This document shows positions 43,132-50,387 of a DNA stretch of 64,000 nt, one piece after another. Made by a program: the position numbers and the translations under genes. The notes beneath the pieces were generated by a model. That model made no database searches. It saw only the letters and a list, made by a program, of their open reading frames with translations, and was not told where the DNA came from. The DNA is from Paenibacillus soyae (GTDB lineage: Bacteria > Bacillota > Bacilli > Paenibacillales > Paenibacillaceae), in contig NZ_JANIPJ010000005.1 of assembly GCF_024623455.1 (NCBI RefSeq), positions 266,792-330,791 of the forward strand, given 5' to 3'. Every line of letters starts with the position of its first letter. Within the stretch, counting starts at the first letter, position 1.

Positions 43132-43980
43132 ATGAATCGGTTAGCGTCGAAATGGCGCGGCATGGTGGAAGCTTGGCGCGATTATCCGTTGCAGCAAGGC
43201 GCCGTTTGGGATGGCCGGTACCGAATCGAACGGCTGCTCGGAATGGGAAGCTACGGCCAGGCTTATGTCTGTCTGGACCTGCAATCGAACGAATTCGTAC
43301 TGCTGAAGCGCAACAAGCCTAGCAAGGGCGGCGTCGGAATCGAGCTGCTGCGCAGGGAGAGCGCGATCATGGAGCAGCTTAAGCACCCGCAGATCCCAAG
43401 GCGTATCGCGTACAGCAAGCGGCGCAGGGACGAAGCGCTCATTATGGAATATGTGGAAGGCTATAACCTGGAGTTTGCGATATATGAGAAGAAAACGGCG
43501 TTCACGGCGGAAGAAGCGCTAAGGATGCTGATGCAGTTGATGGAGCCGCTTCGCTATTTGCATGAACAAGGCTATGTGCACCGGGATGTACGCATTCCGA
43601 ACGTGCTGCTAAGGGGTGGCGCGCTTCATCTTGTCGACTTCGGATTGGCCTGCCGGATTGGCGAGCAGCTGCCTCCAGGGCTTCGCGATGCCCTCGGCGA
43701 AGGCAGCGGCTTGGCGAGAGACAGCGCGGCCGCCGTCAAACGGCGAATGAGAGGCGCTCATCCTTCCAGCGATTGGTTCGGTCTGGGGCATCTGTTCTTG
43801 TTCGTGATGTATTCGGGCTATGAGCCTCCCGAAGGAGCCGAAGAAAAATCGTGGATGGAGGAGCTGCGGCTGCGGCCCGAGATCGAACATTTTGTAGGGA
43901 AGCTGCTTCAAGACGAAGCGGCCTGGACGACGACGGAGCAGTGCAGGCAAGAGCTTTCCGCGCTGCTTGATCGGCTCTAG
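43132..43980 (+). CDS. Ser/Thr protein kinase-like protein
   Basis: The start is ATG 43132 (MNRLASKWRG), giving 282 residues. A kinase fold is clear: Gly loop LLGMGSYGQAYV at about 36-47, Lys in FVLLKRNKPS near 60, catalytic HRDVRIPN near 150, and DFG near 169. No membrane segment or PASTA repeats are present, so it is a cytosolic Hanks-type kinase rather than PrkC. The usual Lys after HRD (HRDxK) is Arg (HRDVR). The segment GEGSGLARDSAAAVKRRM lies where the activation loop is expected. No phosphatase gene is adjacent. Confidence 0.82.
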   Translation: MNRLASKWRGMVEAWRDYPLQQGAVWDGRYRIERLLGMGSYGQAYVCLDLQSNEFVLLKRNKPSKGGVGIELLRRESAIMEQLKHPQIPRRIAYSKRRRDEALIMEYVEGYNLEFAIYEKKTAFTAEEALRMLMQLMEPLRYLHEQGYVHRDVRIPNVLLRGGALHLVDFGLACRIGEQLPPGLRDALGEGSGLARDSAAAVKRRMRGAHPSSDWFGLGHLFLFVMYSGYEPPEGAEEKSWMEELRLRPEIEHFVGKLLQDEAAWTTTEQCRQELSALLDRL

Positions 43981-44017
43981 ACCCTATTAGGCAAGGGATG
44001 ATGGCCAGCAGGCGTTG

Positions 44018-44671
44018 TTACGGTCCTGCTGGCGGGATCCAGACGTAGTGCACGAGCGCGATCAACGCCAGATGCAGCGGATAGAAGCTCCTCCATATGA
44101 ACCGAGGAACGCGGACGCGATCCATGCTCCTCATGAGGTCCGGCAGATAGACGATCCAGATCGTCGCGAGCAGACTGAACAGCTGCAGCACCCAGCCTTT
44201 GTAGAAGACGCTGGCGATATTCAGAATCAAATGCAGAACAACGTACAGCTGCGGCTGCGCATAGCGGAAGATCAAAGCGAGCAGCAGCGCATAGGCGCCG
44301 TAGTCGAACGGAATGGCTTCCAGCAGCACGAGCATCGCTGCCGTAATGGCGAAGCCGACAGCCGGCTTGGTTGAAAAACGGTCCAGCAGAATAAAGGTCA
44401 GCAAACAGAAAAACAAAGTAGCGACGACATTGAGCTCCGTGACATGAAACGCGAGCATATACGGAATTTGGGAGATAACCGCAAGCAGCCCGAGTCTCGT
44501 CAAATATTTGGTCGCGTCGCGCGTTCGGAAGTACCCTATAACAATAGCATACACATAAAATGGTAAAGCGAAACGTCCGATAATCCGCCAGATGGGATCG
44601 TCGGGAAACCATACGGCTCCGATATGGTCGATGAGCATCGTGAGCATGGCGAGAAACTGGATGGCAATCAC
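44018..44671 (-). CDS. TraX family membrane protein
   Basis: This 217-residue protein starts at GTG 44671 or ATG 44647; the ribosome site is weak for both. About eight hydrophobic helices are present. The start FLAMLTMLIDHIGAVWFPD, then GRFALPFYVYAIVIGY, is the TraX signature. TraX acetylates F-pilin in plasmids, but chromosomal Firmicute copies have no pilin partner and their acyl acceptor is unknown. It is convergent with the kinase gene. A GC-rich inverted repeat at 44004-44033 overlaps its 3' end but lacks a T run. Confidence 0.82.
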   Translation of the reverse strand: MIAIQFLAMLTMLIDHIGAVWFPDDPIWRIIGRFALPFYVYAIVIGYFRTRDATKYLTRLGLLAVISQIPYMLAFHVTELNVVATLFFCLLTFILLDRFSTKPAVGFAITAAMLVLLEAIPFDYGAYALLLALIFRYAQPQLYVVLHLILNIASVFYKGWVLQLFSLLATIWIVYLPDLMRSMDRVRVPRFIWRSFYPLHLALIALVHYVWIPPAGP

Positions 44672-44743
44672 CTGCGCTTTGTTAGCTTATGGATTGCCTA
44701 CAGTATAACACATGCCTTGTCTTGCCGGAGAATGCCGGACGCG

Positions 44744-45640
44744 CTACAATCCCGCGTTTTTCTTGAGCCTCGCTGCGATCTCCATAAATTCTTCCTGCGA
44801 GATGCCAGGCGCGAATTCCTCCGGAAGCTCCGCCAAATCCGGCATCGGCGCGCCTTCCGGCGAGCCTTGAATGACCTCCAGCTTCGCCCCCGTCTGCGGA
44901 TTCTGTCCGCTCCAGATGAGCACCACGTCCTTGTAATCATGAGGGCTGAACGTATACAGCTTGTTGCCGAGACCCATGGCCTCGTATTTGCGCGCGGCCT
45001 CGAACTGCTCGTTGCTTAGGTTCGGAATCGGAATCAGCTTCTTGATATCGACTCCGGTCGCCATCTCCAGAGCCTTGGCATACGCGAGCACGTGGACGCC
45101 GCCGCGCACGAGCAGGAAGCCGATCAAGGCGCGCGCGGTCGGATGGTCGGTCATTTCGTATACGCGCATCTTATGGGTGCGCGCTCCGCATTCCAGGAAG
45201 AAATTGTGGAGCAGGTCGAGCACCAGGTTGCCGCTGCTGAACACGTAGTCTCCAGCCCACGGTTTGCCCATGGAGTCGCCGGCCAGAGCGGTTTGCGCGT
45301 TCTGTATGAAGAAGTAGCTGTTCCGTTTGTTGACGCCTTCCCGAAGCGGCGCCGAGTCCGGGTCTCCGGGCTTGGTCGTGCCGGTCAGCACCATGTTGAT
45401 CGTCGTGGCGACGAGCTCGACATGCCCAAGCTCCTCGGCGGTAATGCTCGCGACCAGGTCGTAGAAGGGCTTCAGCTTCTTCTTCCCCCTGAAGTTGAAG
45501 GACTGGAAGAGATAATTGTTAAGCGTGGACATCTCGCCGAATTTGCCGCCCATCAGCTCCTGAACCGCGGCTGCCGCGTTGGCGTCGGCGTAAGGGGATT
45601 CTGGCAGCTCGATCAGCAGTCTGTTTTGCCTTTGAAACAT
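44744..45640 (-). CDS. manganese catalase
   Basis: The start is ATG 45640 behind GAGGTG, giving 298 residues. A GTG four codons earlier overlaps the ribosome site. The dimanganese ligands appear in GGKFGEMSTL, ITAEELGHVELV, LECGARTHKMRVYE and RGGVHVLAYAKALE, in the order of ferritin-like non-haem catalases. The protein dismutates hydrogen peroxide. It also resembles the spore-coat member CotJC, but no cotJA or cotJB genes lie next to it. It is divergent from the Gln-rich protein gene. Confidence 0.92.
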   Translation of the reverse strand: MFQRQNRLLIELPESPYADANAAAAVQELMGGKFGEMSTLNNYLFQSFNFRGKKKLKPFYDLVASITAEELGHVELVATTINMVLTGTTKPGDPDSAPLREGVNKRNSYFFIQNAQTALAGDSMGKPWAGDYVFSSGNLVLDLLHNFFLECGARTHKMRVYEMTDHPTARALIGFLLVRGGVHVLAYAKALEMATGVDIKKLIPIPNLSNEQFEAARKYEAMGLGNKLYTFSPHDYKDVVLIWSGQNPQTGAKLEVIQGSPEGAPMPDLAELPEEFAPGISQEEFMEIAARLKKNAGL

Positions 45641-45792
45641 CGATCGCTTCACCTCGTTTCTTGGTCAAGACGCAGGTCTCCCATGGCTATGCTTCTACAT
45701 AGATAGGTATGCGGGAGGAGCGTTCGGCAGACCGGATGAGCATTCGGCGTTCCTATAGCAGAGCTTGCGCGCGGTGAATAGGAGGGAGGGGA

Positions 45793-46182
45793 ATGCCTCA
45801 TAATAATGCAGGTTTCAAAAATAATGAACCTCAAGGAGGCCCTACCATGAATCAGTTCCAATCGAACAGCGCGACAGGCCAAATCGAAAGCCTCGTTCAG
45901 CAGCTGATCCAGCAAACGCAGCAAGCTTCCGCCCAATATCAACAGCTGCTGCAGCAGGAGCAAGAGAACGCGGCGCTCCTTCAGCAAATCGCGCAGCGCG
46001 AGCAGCAAGCGGCCCAAATTATCCAAACGGCGCTGCAAGGACATCAAACAGCGGTTCAACAGATGCACAACATCCAGAATCTCTGCAACCAAATTTCCCA
46101 ATCCGCGTTGACGCAGTCTTCCGCGTATATGCAGAACCAAAACAACGTCAATACAACGGGATACGGCAGCTACCGCCAATAA
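45793..46182 (+). CDS. Gln-rich coiled-coil protein with two candidate starts
   Basis: ATG 45793 lies behind GGAGGGAGGGG and gives 129 residues. A second in-frame ATG at 45847 has its own AAGGAGG site and gives 111 residues. Both look usable, so two forms may be made. The chain is very rich in Gln, with heptad-like spacing (IESLVQQLIQQTQQASAQYQ, then LLQQEQENAALLQQIAQ), and ends GYGSYRQ. There is no signal peptide. I do not recognise a family; similar small Gln-rich proteins occur in spore coats. Confidence 0.7.
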   Translation: MPHNNAGFKNNEPQGGPTMNQFQSNSATGQIESLVQQLIQQTQQASAQYQQLLQQEQENAALLQQIAQREQQAAQIIQTALQGHQTAVQQMHNIQNLCNQISQSALTQSSAYMQNQNNVNTTGYGSYRQ

Positions 46183-46197
46183 CACATAACGCAAAAC

Positions 46198-46236
46198 AGC
46201 ACCCCCTGCTTCCTCGATAGAGGAGCAGGGGGTGCT
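46198..46236. terminator. bidirectional terminator
   Basis: AGCACCCCCTGCT and CCTC pair with GAGG and AGCAGGGGGTGCT around a short loop, between two convergent genes. Confidence 0.8.
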
Positions 46237-46252
46237 TGCGTGAGCAGGCTGG

Positions 46253-47791
46253 TTAATCCGCGGAAAGGGTCTTGAGCGGTCTCTCGGCAGGCCCTTCCAG
46301 CACCTCGCCCGTGATCGAGAAGCGGGAGCCGTGACAAGGGCAGTCCCAGGTTCTCTCTCCGTCGTTCCATTCAACCTCGCAGCCCATATGGGTGCATGTC
46401 GTATCGACGATATGCAGCTTGCCCTCCGGATCCCGATAAGCACCTGCCCGCCGTCCGTGCAGACTGACGGCAGCCCCTTCGTCCTGGGCCAAATCTTCGG
46501 GCTTGCGATGCACCATCTCCACTTTGCCGCTGATAAGATGCTTCGCCACGTCGAAATTGTCGACGACCAGGTTTTTCAGCGTCTTAACCGACAAGGAACG
46601 CGAAGGGGCAAACAGCTCCGCGTAAGGGTTGTCGCGCTCTTGGATCAGGTCGCGAATGATCAGCGCAGCGGCCGTGCTGGTGGTCATGCCCCACTTCTTG
46701 AAGCCGGTCGCGATATAAACATCCGGCGTGCTCTCCGTTATGCGGCCGATATAAGGGAGCTTATCCCCGGTCACCAAATCTTGCGCCGACCATCGATACG
46801 ATATTTCCTGGAGCTCGAAGTGCTGCGCCGCGAAGTGCTGCAGCGCTTCGTAATGGTTGATCGTGCAGACGCCTTGTCCCGTCTTGTGGGTCTGTCCGCC
46901 AATGATCAATAGCTGAGAGCCGTCCGCGCCAGTCGCGCTGCGAATGGAGCGACTCGGTTCTTCCGCGCTAATATACATGCCTCCCGGATAATCGATCGCG
47001 CCTTTCACGCCGAGAGCGTAGGAGCGCTCCGCATGCATTCTCGCGAAGAAGAAGCCGTATCCGTCGTAGAAAGGAAAGTGCGAGCAGATGACGACGCTGT
47101 TGCAGGTAATTTGGCGGCTGTTAGCCGTCGTGACGACAGGCCGTGCGTCGTGTCGAATATCCGTCGCGGTCGTATGCTCGTAGACTTTGCCGCCGGCCTC
47201 GACGAACTTCCGAAGAAGGGCGCTCAAATATTGCAGCGGGTGAAATTGCGCCTGCTCCTTCATGACGACGGCCGCTTTGGCCGGAATATTACTCAGAGGA
47301 ATGCGGTCAACGTACGCTCCGGGAATGCCCAGTCTCTCGTAAGCCGACATTTCGTCCTGCAGCTTCTGCAAGTACGAGTCGTCATTCGTGTACACGTATG
47401 CATCCTGCACGGAGAAGCCGCATTCGATCGCATGCTCACTGGCCGTGCTCCGGATGAACTGAAGCGCGTCCCGGTTGGCTTGGTAATACAGACCGGCTTT
47501 TTCGTAGCCTTCCTGTTTCATGAGCTGGTCGTAGATAAGGTCATGCTGCGCGGTAATTTTGGCGGTCGTATGGGCAGTGGTCCCGTTAAACAGCGTGCCG
47601 GCCTCCAGCAGCGTGACGCGATAACCGGCCTTCGTTAACAAGTAACCTGCCGTGATGCCGGAGATGCCTCCCCCGACCACTACGATATCGGTATCCGCAT
47701 CCTCCTCGAGCTTCGGATAGGAGGGAAGTCCCCCAATGGATTGCGTCCAATAGGGCTCGGGATATGTAGGTAATGATGGAATGTTGGCCAT
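46253..47791 (-). CDS. yhfW: FAD-dependent oxidoreductase with C-terminal Rieske domain (YhfW type)
   Basis: This 512-residue protein has ATG at 47791 behind GGAAGGAG. The dinucleotide fold VVVGGGISGITAGYLL at about 38-53 and a DAO-type FAD domain fill the first 400 residues. The C-terminal Rieske [2Fe-2S] domain carries CTHMGCEVEW at about 467 and CPCHGSRF at about 485. This is the architecture of B. subtilis YhfW. Electron transfer from the flavin to the Rieske centre is expected; substrate and partner are unknown. The gene stands alone. Confidence 0.88.
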   Translation of the reverse strand: MANIPSLPTYPEPYWTQSIGGLPSYPKLEEDADTDIVVVGGGISGITAGYLLTKAGYRVTLLEAGTLFNGTTAHTTAKITAQHDLIYDQLMKQEGYEKAGLYYQANRDALQFIRSTASEHAIECGFSVQDAYVYTNDDSYLQKLQDEMSAYERLGIPGAYVDRIPLSNIPAKAAVVMKEQAQFHPLQYLSALLRKFVEAGGKVYEHTTATDIRHDARPVVTTANSRQITCNSVVICSHFPFYDGYGFFFARMHAERSYALGVKGAIDYPGGMYISAEEPSRSIRSATGADGSQLLIIGGQTHKTGQGVCTINHYEALQHFAAQHFELQEISYRWSAQDLVTGDKLPYIGRITESTPDVYIATGFKKWGMTTSTAAALIIRDLIQERDNPYAELFAPSRSLSVKTLKNLVVDNFDVAKHLISGKVEMVHRKPEDLAQDEGAAVSLHGRRAGAYRDPEGKLHIVDTTCTHMGCEVEWNDGERTWDCPCHGSRFSITGEVLEGPAERPLKTLSAD

Positions 47792-47895
47792 GCGTATGCT
47801 CCTTCCGCAATTGTTTATCCTTTCTTTTCTTCCCTAAAAAAGGAAAACTATTCGAAAAAGCGCCCATGTCGTAGAAATGTGCGCCGCGATGGCGT

Positions 47896-48303
47896 TCAAT
47901 CCGATTCGTTGGCCTCGCGGACCCAAGGGTACCGGTGCCGGACCGCGGCTTGCAGCGTGTCCTCGATATCCGAGAAGCGGAGCAGCAGCCTTGTGAGCTC
48001 CAGATAGGAGAAGGGGGTGCCGGACACGCTCGCGATCCGCTCGACGTAAGTCTTCAAAGAAGGCAAATGCAAGCCCAGAAGCGTCTTGCCGGTTCGATCG
48101 CGCACATAGACGGAATCCGGCACGGCCAGCGTCATCGCGTCCTCTTCGAGCTCGTCCGCCAAATAACGTTCGAACGGGGCGTCCAGCTGGAGGAACAGGG
48201 TCTTGCTCCAGTCGGCGCCTTGGATTCCCGTCAATAGGAGCCAGTCAGGGAATAATTCACCGGTCTCGTCATTCTGCGAATAGTAGACGGATATTTTGTT
48301 CAC
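47896..48303 (-). CDS. hypothetical protein, last gene of the xre-immA cluster
   Basis: A GTG start at 48303 overlaps the stop of the metallopeptidase gene as GTGA, so the two are translationally coupled. The 135 residues are acidic and soluble (MNKISVYYSQNDETGELF, then DWSKTLFLQLDAPFERYLA). I recognise no family. Strict coupling suggests that it acts with the ImmA-like protease, for example as its regulator or substrate adaptor, but this is inference. Confidence 0.75.
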   Translation of the reverse strand: MNKISVYYSQNDETGELFPDWLLLTGIQGADWSKTLFLQLDAPFERYLADELEEDAMTLAVPDSVYVRDRTGKTLLGLHLPSLKTYVERIASVSGTPFSYLELTRLLLRFSDIEDTLQAAVRHRYPWVREANESD

Positions 48304-48944
48304 GGGCGGATCGATCCTTTCTTGGGTGATGCGTTTCGGGTCTGCTGGTATAGCTGATGAAGCAAGCGGCTTGTCAGCTCCGAGTATGCCGAATCCTGCC
48401 CGAGGGAGCTGCGGTCCGCAAGCCTTGCGCGGAGACGGCGGTCCTCATGTTCTTGACGGATTCGTCCGGCAATGCGATCAAGCCTTCTCCGAGCGAAGGA
48501 AAGCGGAACATCGAAGGCTTCGGCGACTAGCCGCAAATCATGCGGCTGCTGCTGAAGATGGGCGAAGGCACGCAGCATATGGAGCGGCATGGCGCTGTAC
48601 AGCTGGAACAGCCCGGCTTGCGTTTCCTGCAGTGCGACGAAGGACGAAGGCATCTGCAGCTGATTGCCGGCGTGAAGAGCGGGATGGCTGAGCTCGTGGA
48701 AAAACGCCAGCTTCTGCTGAAGCTTGTCCATATGGATGTTCAAGAAAATCAAGCAGTCGCCATCTTCATCGTACATCACCTTCGTCTCGCCTTCCGTATA
48801 AGCGATATGCGCGCCGAATAGGGCGGCGATGCGGTCCCAATCCTCCAAGTCCCCAGGCAGATTAAGCCCATCCCCCTGGAATTTATCCTGAATCCATAGC
48901 TCCAAATCCGATGGCCGATACAGCTCGAAGTTTAAGGGCTCCAT
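48300..48944 (-). CDS. ImmA/IrrE-family metallopeptidase
   Basis: ATG 48944 has a GGAGG site. The 214 residues contain the zinc-binding HELSH motif (AFFHELSHPALHAG at about 82-95), as in ImmA, XkdA and IrrE. An N-terminal half of IrrE type (WDRIAALFGAHIAY) and a C-terminal helical, Arg-rich tail complete it. In ICEBs1 ImmA cleaves the repressor ImmR after DNA damage. Here the gene follows an Xre repressor gene and should cleave or inactivate it. A LexA-box-like site and a terminator between the two genes suggest separate control. Confidence 0.88.
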   Translation of the reverse strand: MEPLNFELYRPSDLELWIQDKFQGDGLNLPGDLEDWDRIAALFGAHIAYTEGETKVMYDEDGDCLIFLNIHMDKLQQKLAFFHELSHPALHAGNQLQMPSSFVALQETQAGLFQLYSAMPLHMLRAFAHLQQQPHDLRLVAEAFDVPLSFARRRLDRIAGRIRQEHEDRRLRARLADRSSLGQDSAYSELTSRLLHQLYQQTRNASPKKGSIRP

Positions 48945-48961
48945 CCTCGACCTCCATTTGT

Positions 48962-48975
48962 CGAATGTACGTTCG
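48962..48975 (-). promoter_or_regulatory. LexA (SOS) box-like site before the metallopeptidase gene
   Basis: On the minus strand CGAACGTACATTCG matches the Bacillus LexA consensus CGAACRNRYGTTYC at 12 of 14 positions, 17 bases before the start codon. No convincing -35/-10 pair was found around it. Confidence 0.45.
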
Positions 48976-48985
48976 TGTTTATGCT

Positions 48986-49014
48986 GAAAAATAAAACCCT
49001 TCGAGGGTTTTATT
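48986..49014 (-). terminator. terminator overlapping the xre stop codon
   Basis: AATAAAACCCT and AGGGTTTTATT form a perfect 11-base stem around a three-base loop, with a T run on the minus strand. It would end or attenuate the xre transcript before the metallopeptidase gene. Confidence 0.7.
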
Positions 49015-49447
49015 CCTTCTCCTTGAGCGCTTCGCGCTCCTTGCGCCGTTTCTCCTTGAAAGCGCGGAACATCTCGAGCTCGCGCTTCAAGTGCTCCGCC
49101 TCTTCCTCGTCGATTTCCTCCGGCGGTCCGCCGAGATAAGCGATATAAACGCCGGCTTCGGGATCGCGCGGCGCCGATGCGGATGAGCGGGATTCGGCAG
49201 GGAGGCCATGCTCGCCGGCCGCCGGTTGGCTGCCCGCTTGCTCGGGGTTATCCGAGAGATCCAGCAAATAATCGGCGTTCGTATGCAGCGCGTCGACGAG
49301 CGCCGCCAGCGTCTCGTGCGGCGGAGCGCTTCGCCCTTGCTCGTAATTGCTGATCGCGGCCTTCGTCAGGTTAACCTTCAGCGCGAGCTGCTCTTGGGTG
49401 AGCTTATGATGCTTTCGGCGTTCCGTTAACCGATCGGCTCTGAACAC
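49010..49447 (-). CDS. Xre-family phage-type repressor
   Basis: This 145-residue protein has ATG at 49447 behind an AAGGAGAG site. Residues about 5-62 are a Cro/CI helix-turn-helix (LTQEQLALKVNLTKAAISNY). A flexible middle part and a charged C-terminal coiled coil (EEEAEHLKRELEMFRAFKEK) follow. It resembles the repressors of PBSX-like prophages and ICEs. Its promoter -10 is covered by operator O1, suggesting autorepression. Divergent xhlA is flanked by O2 and O3. The leader between promoter and start carries three copies of an intergenic repeat. Confidence 0.92.
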   Translation of the reverse strand: MFRADRLTERRKHHKLTQEQLALKVNLTKAAISNYEQGRSAPPHETLAALVDALHTNADYLLDLSDNPEQAGSQPAAGEHGLPAESRSSASAPRDPEAGVYIAYLGGPPEEIDEEEAEHLKRELEMFRAFKEKRRKEREALKEKE

Positions 49448-49462
49448 GTTGATCTCTCCTTA

Positions 49463-49577
49463 AGTTTTACGAAGTAAAACACTTCGAAAGCATAGGCTTA
49501 GTTTTACGAAGTAAAACACTTCGAAAGCATAGGCTTAAGTTTTGCGTAAGCAAAACTTACTTCGAAAGCGTAGGCTT
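49463..49577. repeat. 37-bp direct repeats with hairpins in the xre leader (3 copies)
   Basis: Copies start at 49463, 49500 and 49538. The first two are identical and contain GTTTTACGAAGTAAAAC. The third is diverged, with AGTTTTGCGTAAGCAAAACT as its hairpin. All end in CTTCGAAAGCRTAGGCTT. A related element lies at 50923-50957. Confidence 0.85.
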
Positions 49578-49585
49578 CGTTGCTA

Positions 49586-49602
49586 GTACAAGTTTATTGT
49601 AC
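49586..49602. promoter_or_regulatory. Xre operator O1
   Basis: GTACAAGTTTATTGTAC fits GTACAA-N5-TTGTAC and covers the -10 element of the minus-strand xre promoter. Confidence 0.75.
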
Positions 49603-49624
49603 TTTACGATCGCGATATTGCCAA
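49596..49624 (-). promoter_or_regulatory. xre promoter
   Basis: On the minus strand, TTGGCA (49619-49624) and TACAAT (49596-49601) are 17 bases apart. Confidence 0.7.
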
Positions 49625-49628
49625 GTAT

Positions 49629-49645
49629 GTACAAGTTCTTTGTAT
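49629..49645. promoter_or_regulatory. Xre operator O2
   Basis: GTACAAGTTCTTTGTAT, one base off the GTACAA-N5-TTGTAC pattern, lies between the two divergent -35 elements. Confidence 0.7.
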
Positions 49646-49652
49646 TTTCTTC

Positions 49653-49681
49653 TTGACATGTTCGGAGCATGTCCCTAAAAT
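49653..49681 (+). promoter_or_regulatory. xhlA promoter
   Basis: A consensus TTGACA (49653-49658) and TAAAAT (49676-49681) are 17 bases apart. It is one of the strongest promoters in the window. Confidence 0.8.
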
Positions 49682-49692
49682 GAGGATCAAGA

Positions 49693-49709
49693 GTACAAGA
49701 ATCTTGTAC
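49693..49709. promoter_or_regulatory. Xre operator O3
   Basis: GTACAAGAATCTTGTAC is a perfect 17-base palindrome starting 11 bases after the xhlA -10 element, suited to block initiation. Confidence 0.8.
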
Positions 49710-49781
49710 AACAATTTCAAGAGCAGGTGGAGTCATTCCAAGTTTATACGAATTTACAGCGACAAGAGAGAGGGTGGAAAC

Positions 49782-50036
49782 ATGTCAGGAAATGCGGGAC
49801 CTGTACTTTCGGAAATCCGTGAACGGGTTGTCCGGGTAGAAACGAAAATGGATGACATAACCGAAACCAAAGAGATAGCCAAATTGGCAGCAAGAGAAGC
49901 GGCGGAAGCTTTGCAGAGCGTAAAGGCCGCACAGCAAATGCTGCTTGATGTGCAGGACAACCAAAAGTGGTTATGGCGCGTTGTGATCGGCGGGGTAGTA
50001 GCGGCCATCATCTCGTTTATTCTGAAAGGGGGCTAG
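49782..50036 (+). CDS. xhlA: XhlA-family haemolysin/holin-associated membrane protein
   Basis: The start is ATG 49782 (MSGNAGPVLS) behind GAGAGGGTGG, giving 84 residues. A coiled-coil N-terminal part (IRERVVRVETKMDDI) and one C-terminal helix (WLWRVVIGGVVAAIISFIL) are the XhlA pattern. In phage PBSX, XhlA acts with the holin XhlB and the amidase XlyA in cell lysis. Neither partner lies here. The gene is divergent from the Xre repressor gene and has a strong promoter flanked by two Xre-type operators, so it is normally repressed. It may be a domesticated lysis or membrane-stress effector. Confidence 0.88.
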   Translation: MSGNAGPVLSEIRERVVRVETKMDDITETKEIAKLAAREAAEALQSVKAAQQMLLDVQDNQKWLWRVVIGGVVAAIISFILKGG

Positions 50037-50080
50037 CGACGTTAAACCAGCTTATAATTAATGGTGTAACCTAAAAGATA

Positions 50081-50095
50081 TTCGACATTGTCGAA
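50081..50095. promoter_or_regulatory. palindromic Spo0A-box-like site
   Basis: TTCGACATTGTCGAA is a perfect palindrome of two TGTCGAA-type 0A boxes. It lies after xhlA in a gap (50037-50387) without a convincing gene. An unused AAGGAGG sequence lies at about 50102. Its target is unclear. Confidence 0.35.
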
Positions 50096-50387
50096 AAAGA
50101 CAAGGAGGGAAATTACGCAATCGAAGGTTGACGACCAGAAGAGAGGATATTCTTGGCGAAGAGCTTTATTAATAGGCGTTTCGACAAAATTACCTGGGAA
50201 ATGATAGCCGAAAAACCGGTTTTGACAGAGCTGGGAGCCTTCCGCGGTAAGGGGAATTGGCGAATTACGTTCTGGCCTGATCCCCACAGCTGGTCTATAT
50301 TTTCAGCGTTTGACGCTCTGCATCTACCCATACTTCTCTCCTAGACGTGCATAAACTAGAGTATGCAAGATAGAGAGGAGGATCCAC

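Noticed and set aside
44004..44033. GCCAGCAGG/CCTGCTGGC inverted repeat as a terminator between the kinase and TraX genes
   Set aside because: It overlaps the end of the TraX coding region and has no T run on either strand.
49463..49577. Possible CRISPR array
   Set aside because: Repeat units follow each other without unique spacers, differ in length and lie in an mRNA leader. The same holds for the 46-bp repeats at 26687.
50153..50344. 63-codon TTG-started plus-strand frame after xhlA
   Set aside because: The weak start, aromatic-rich composition without family resemblance and an equally long frame on the other strand make it doubtful.
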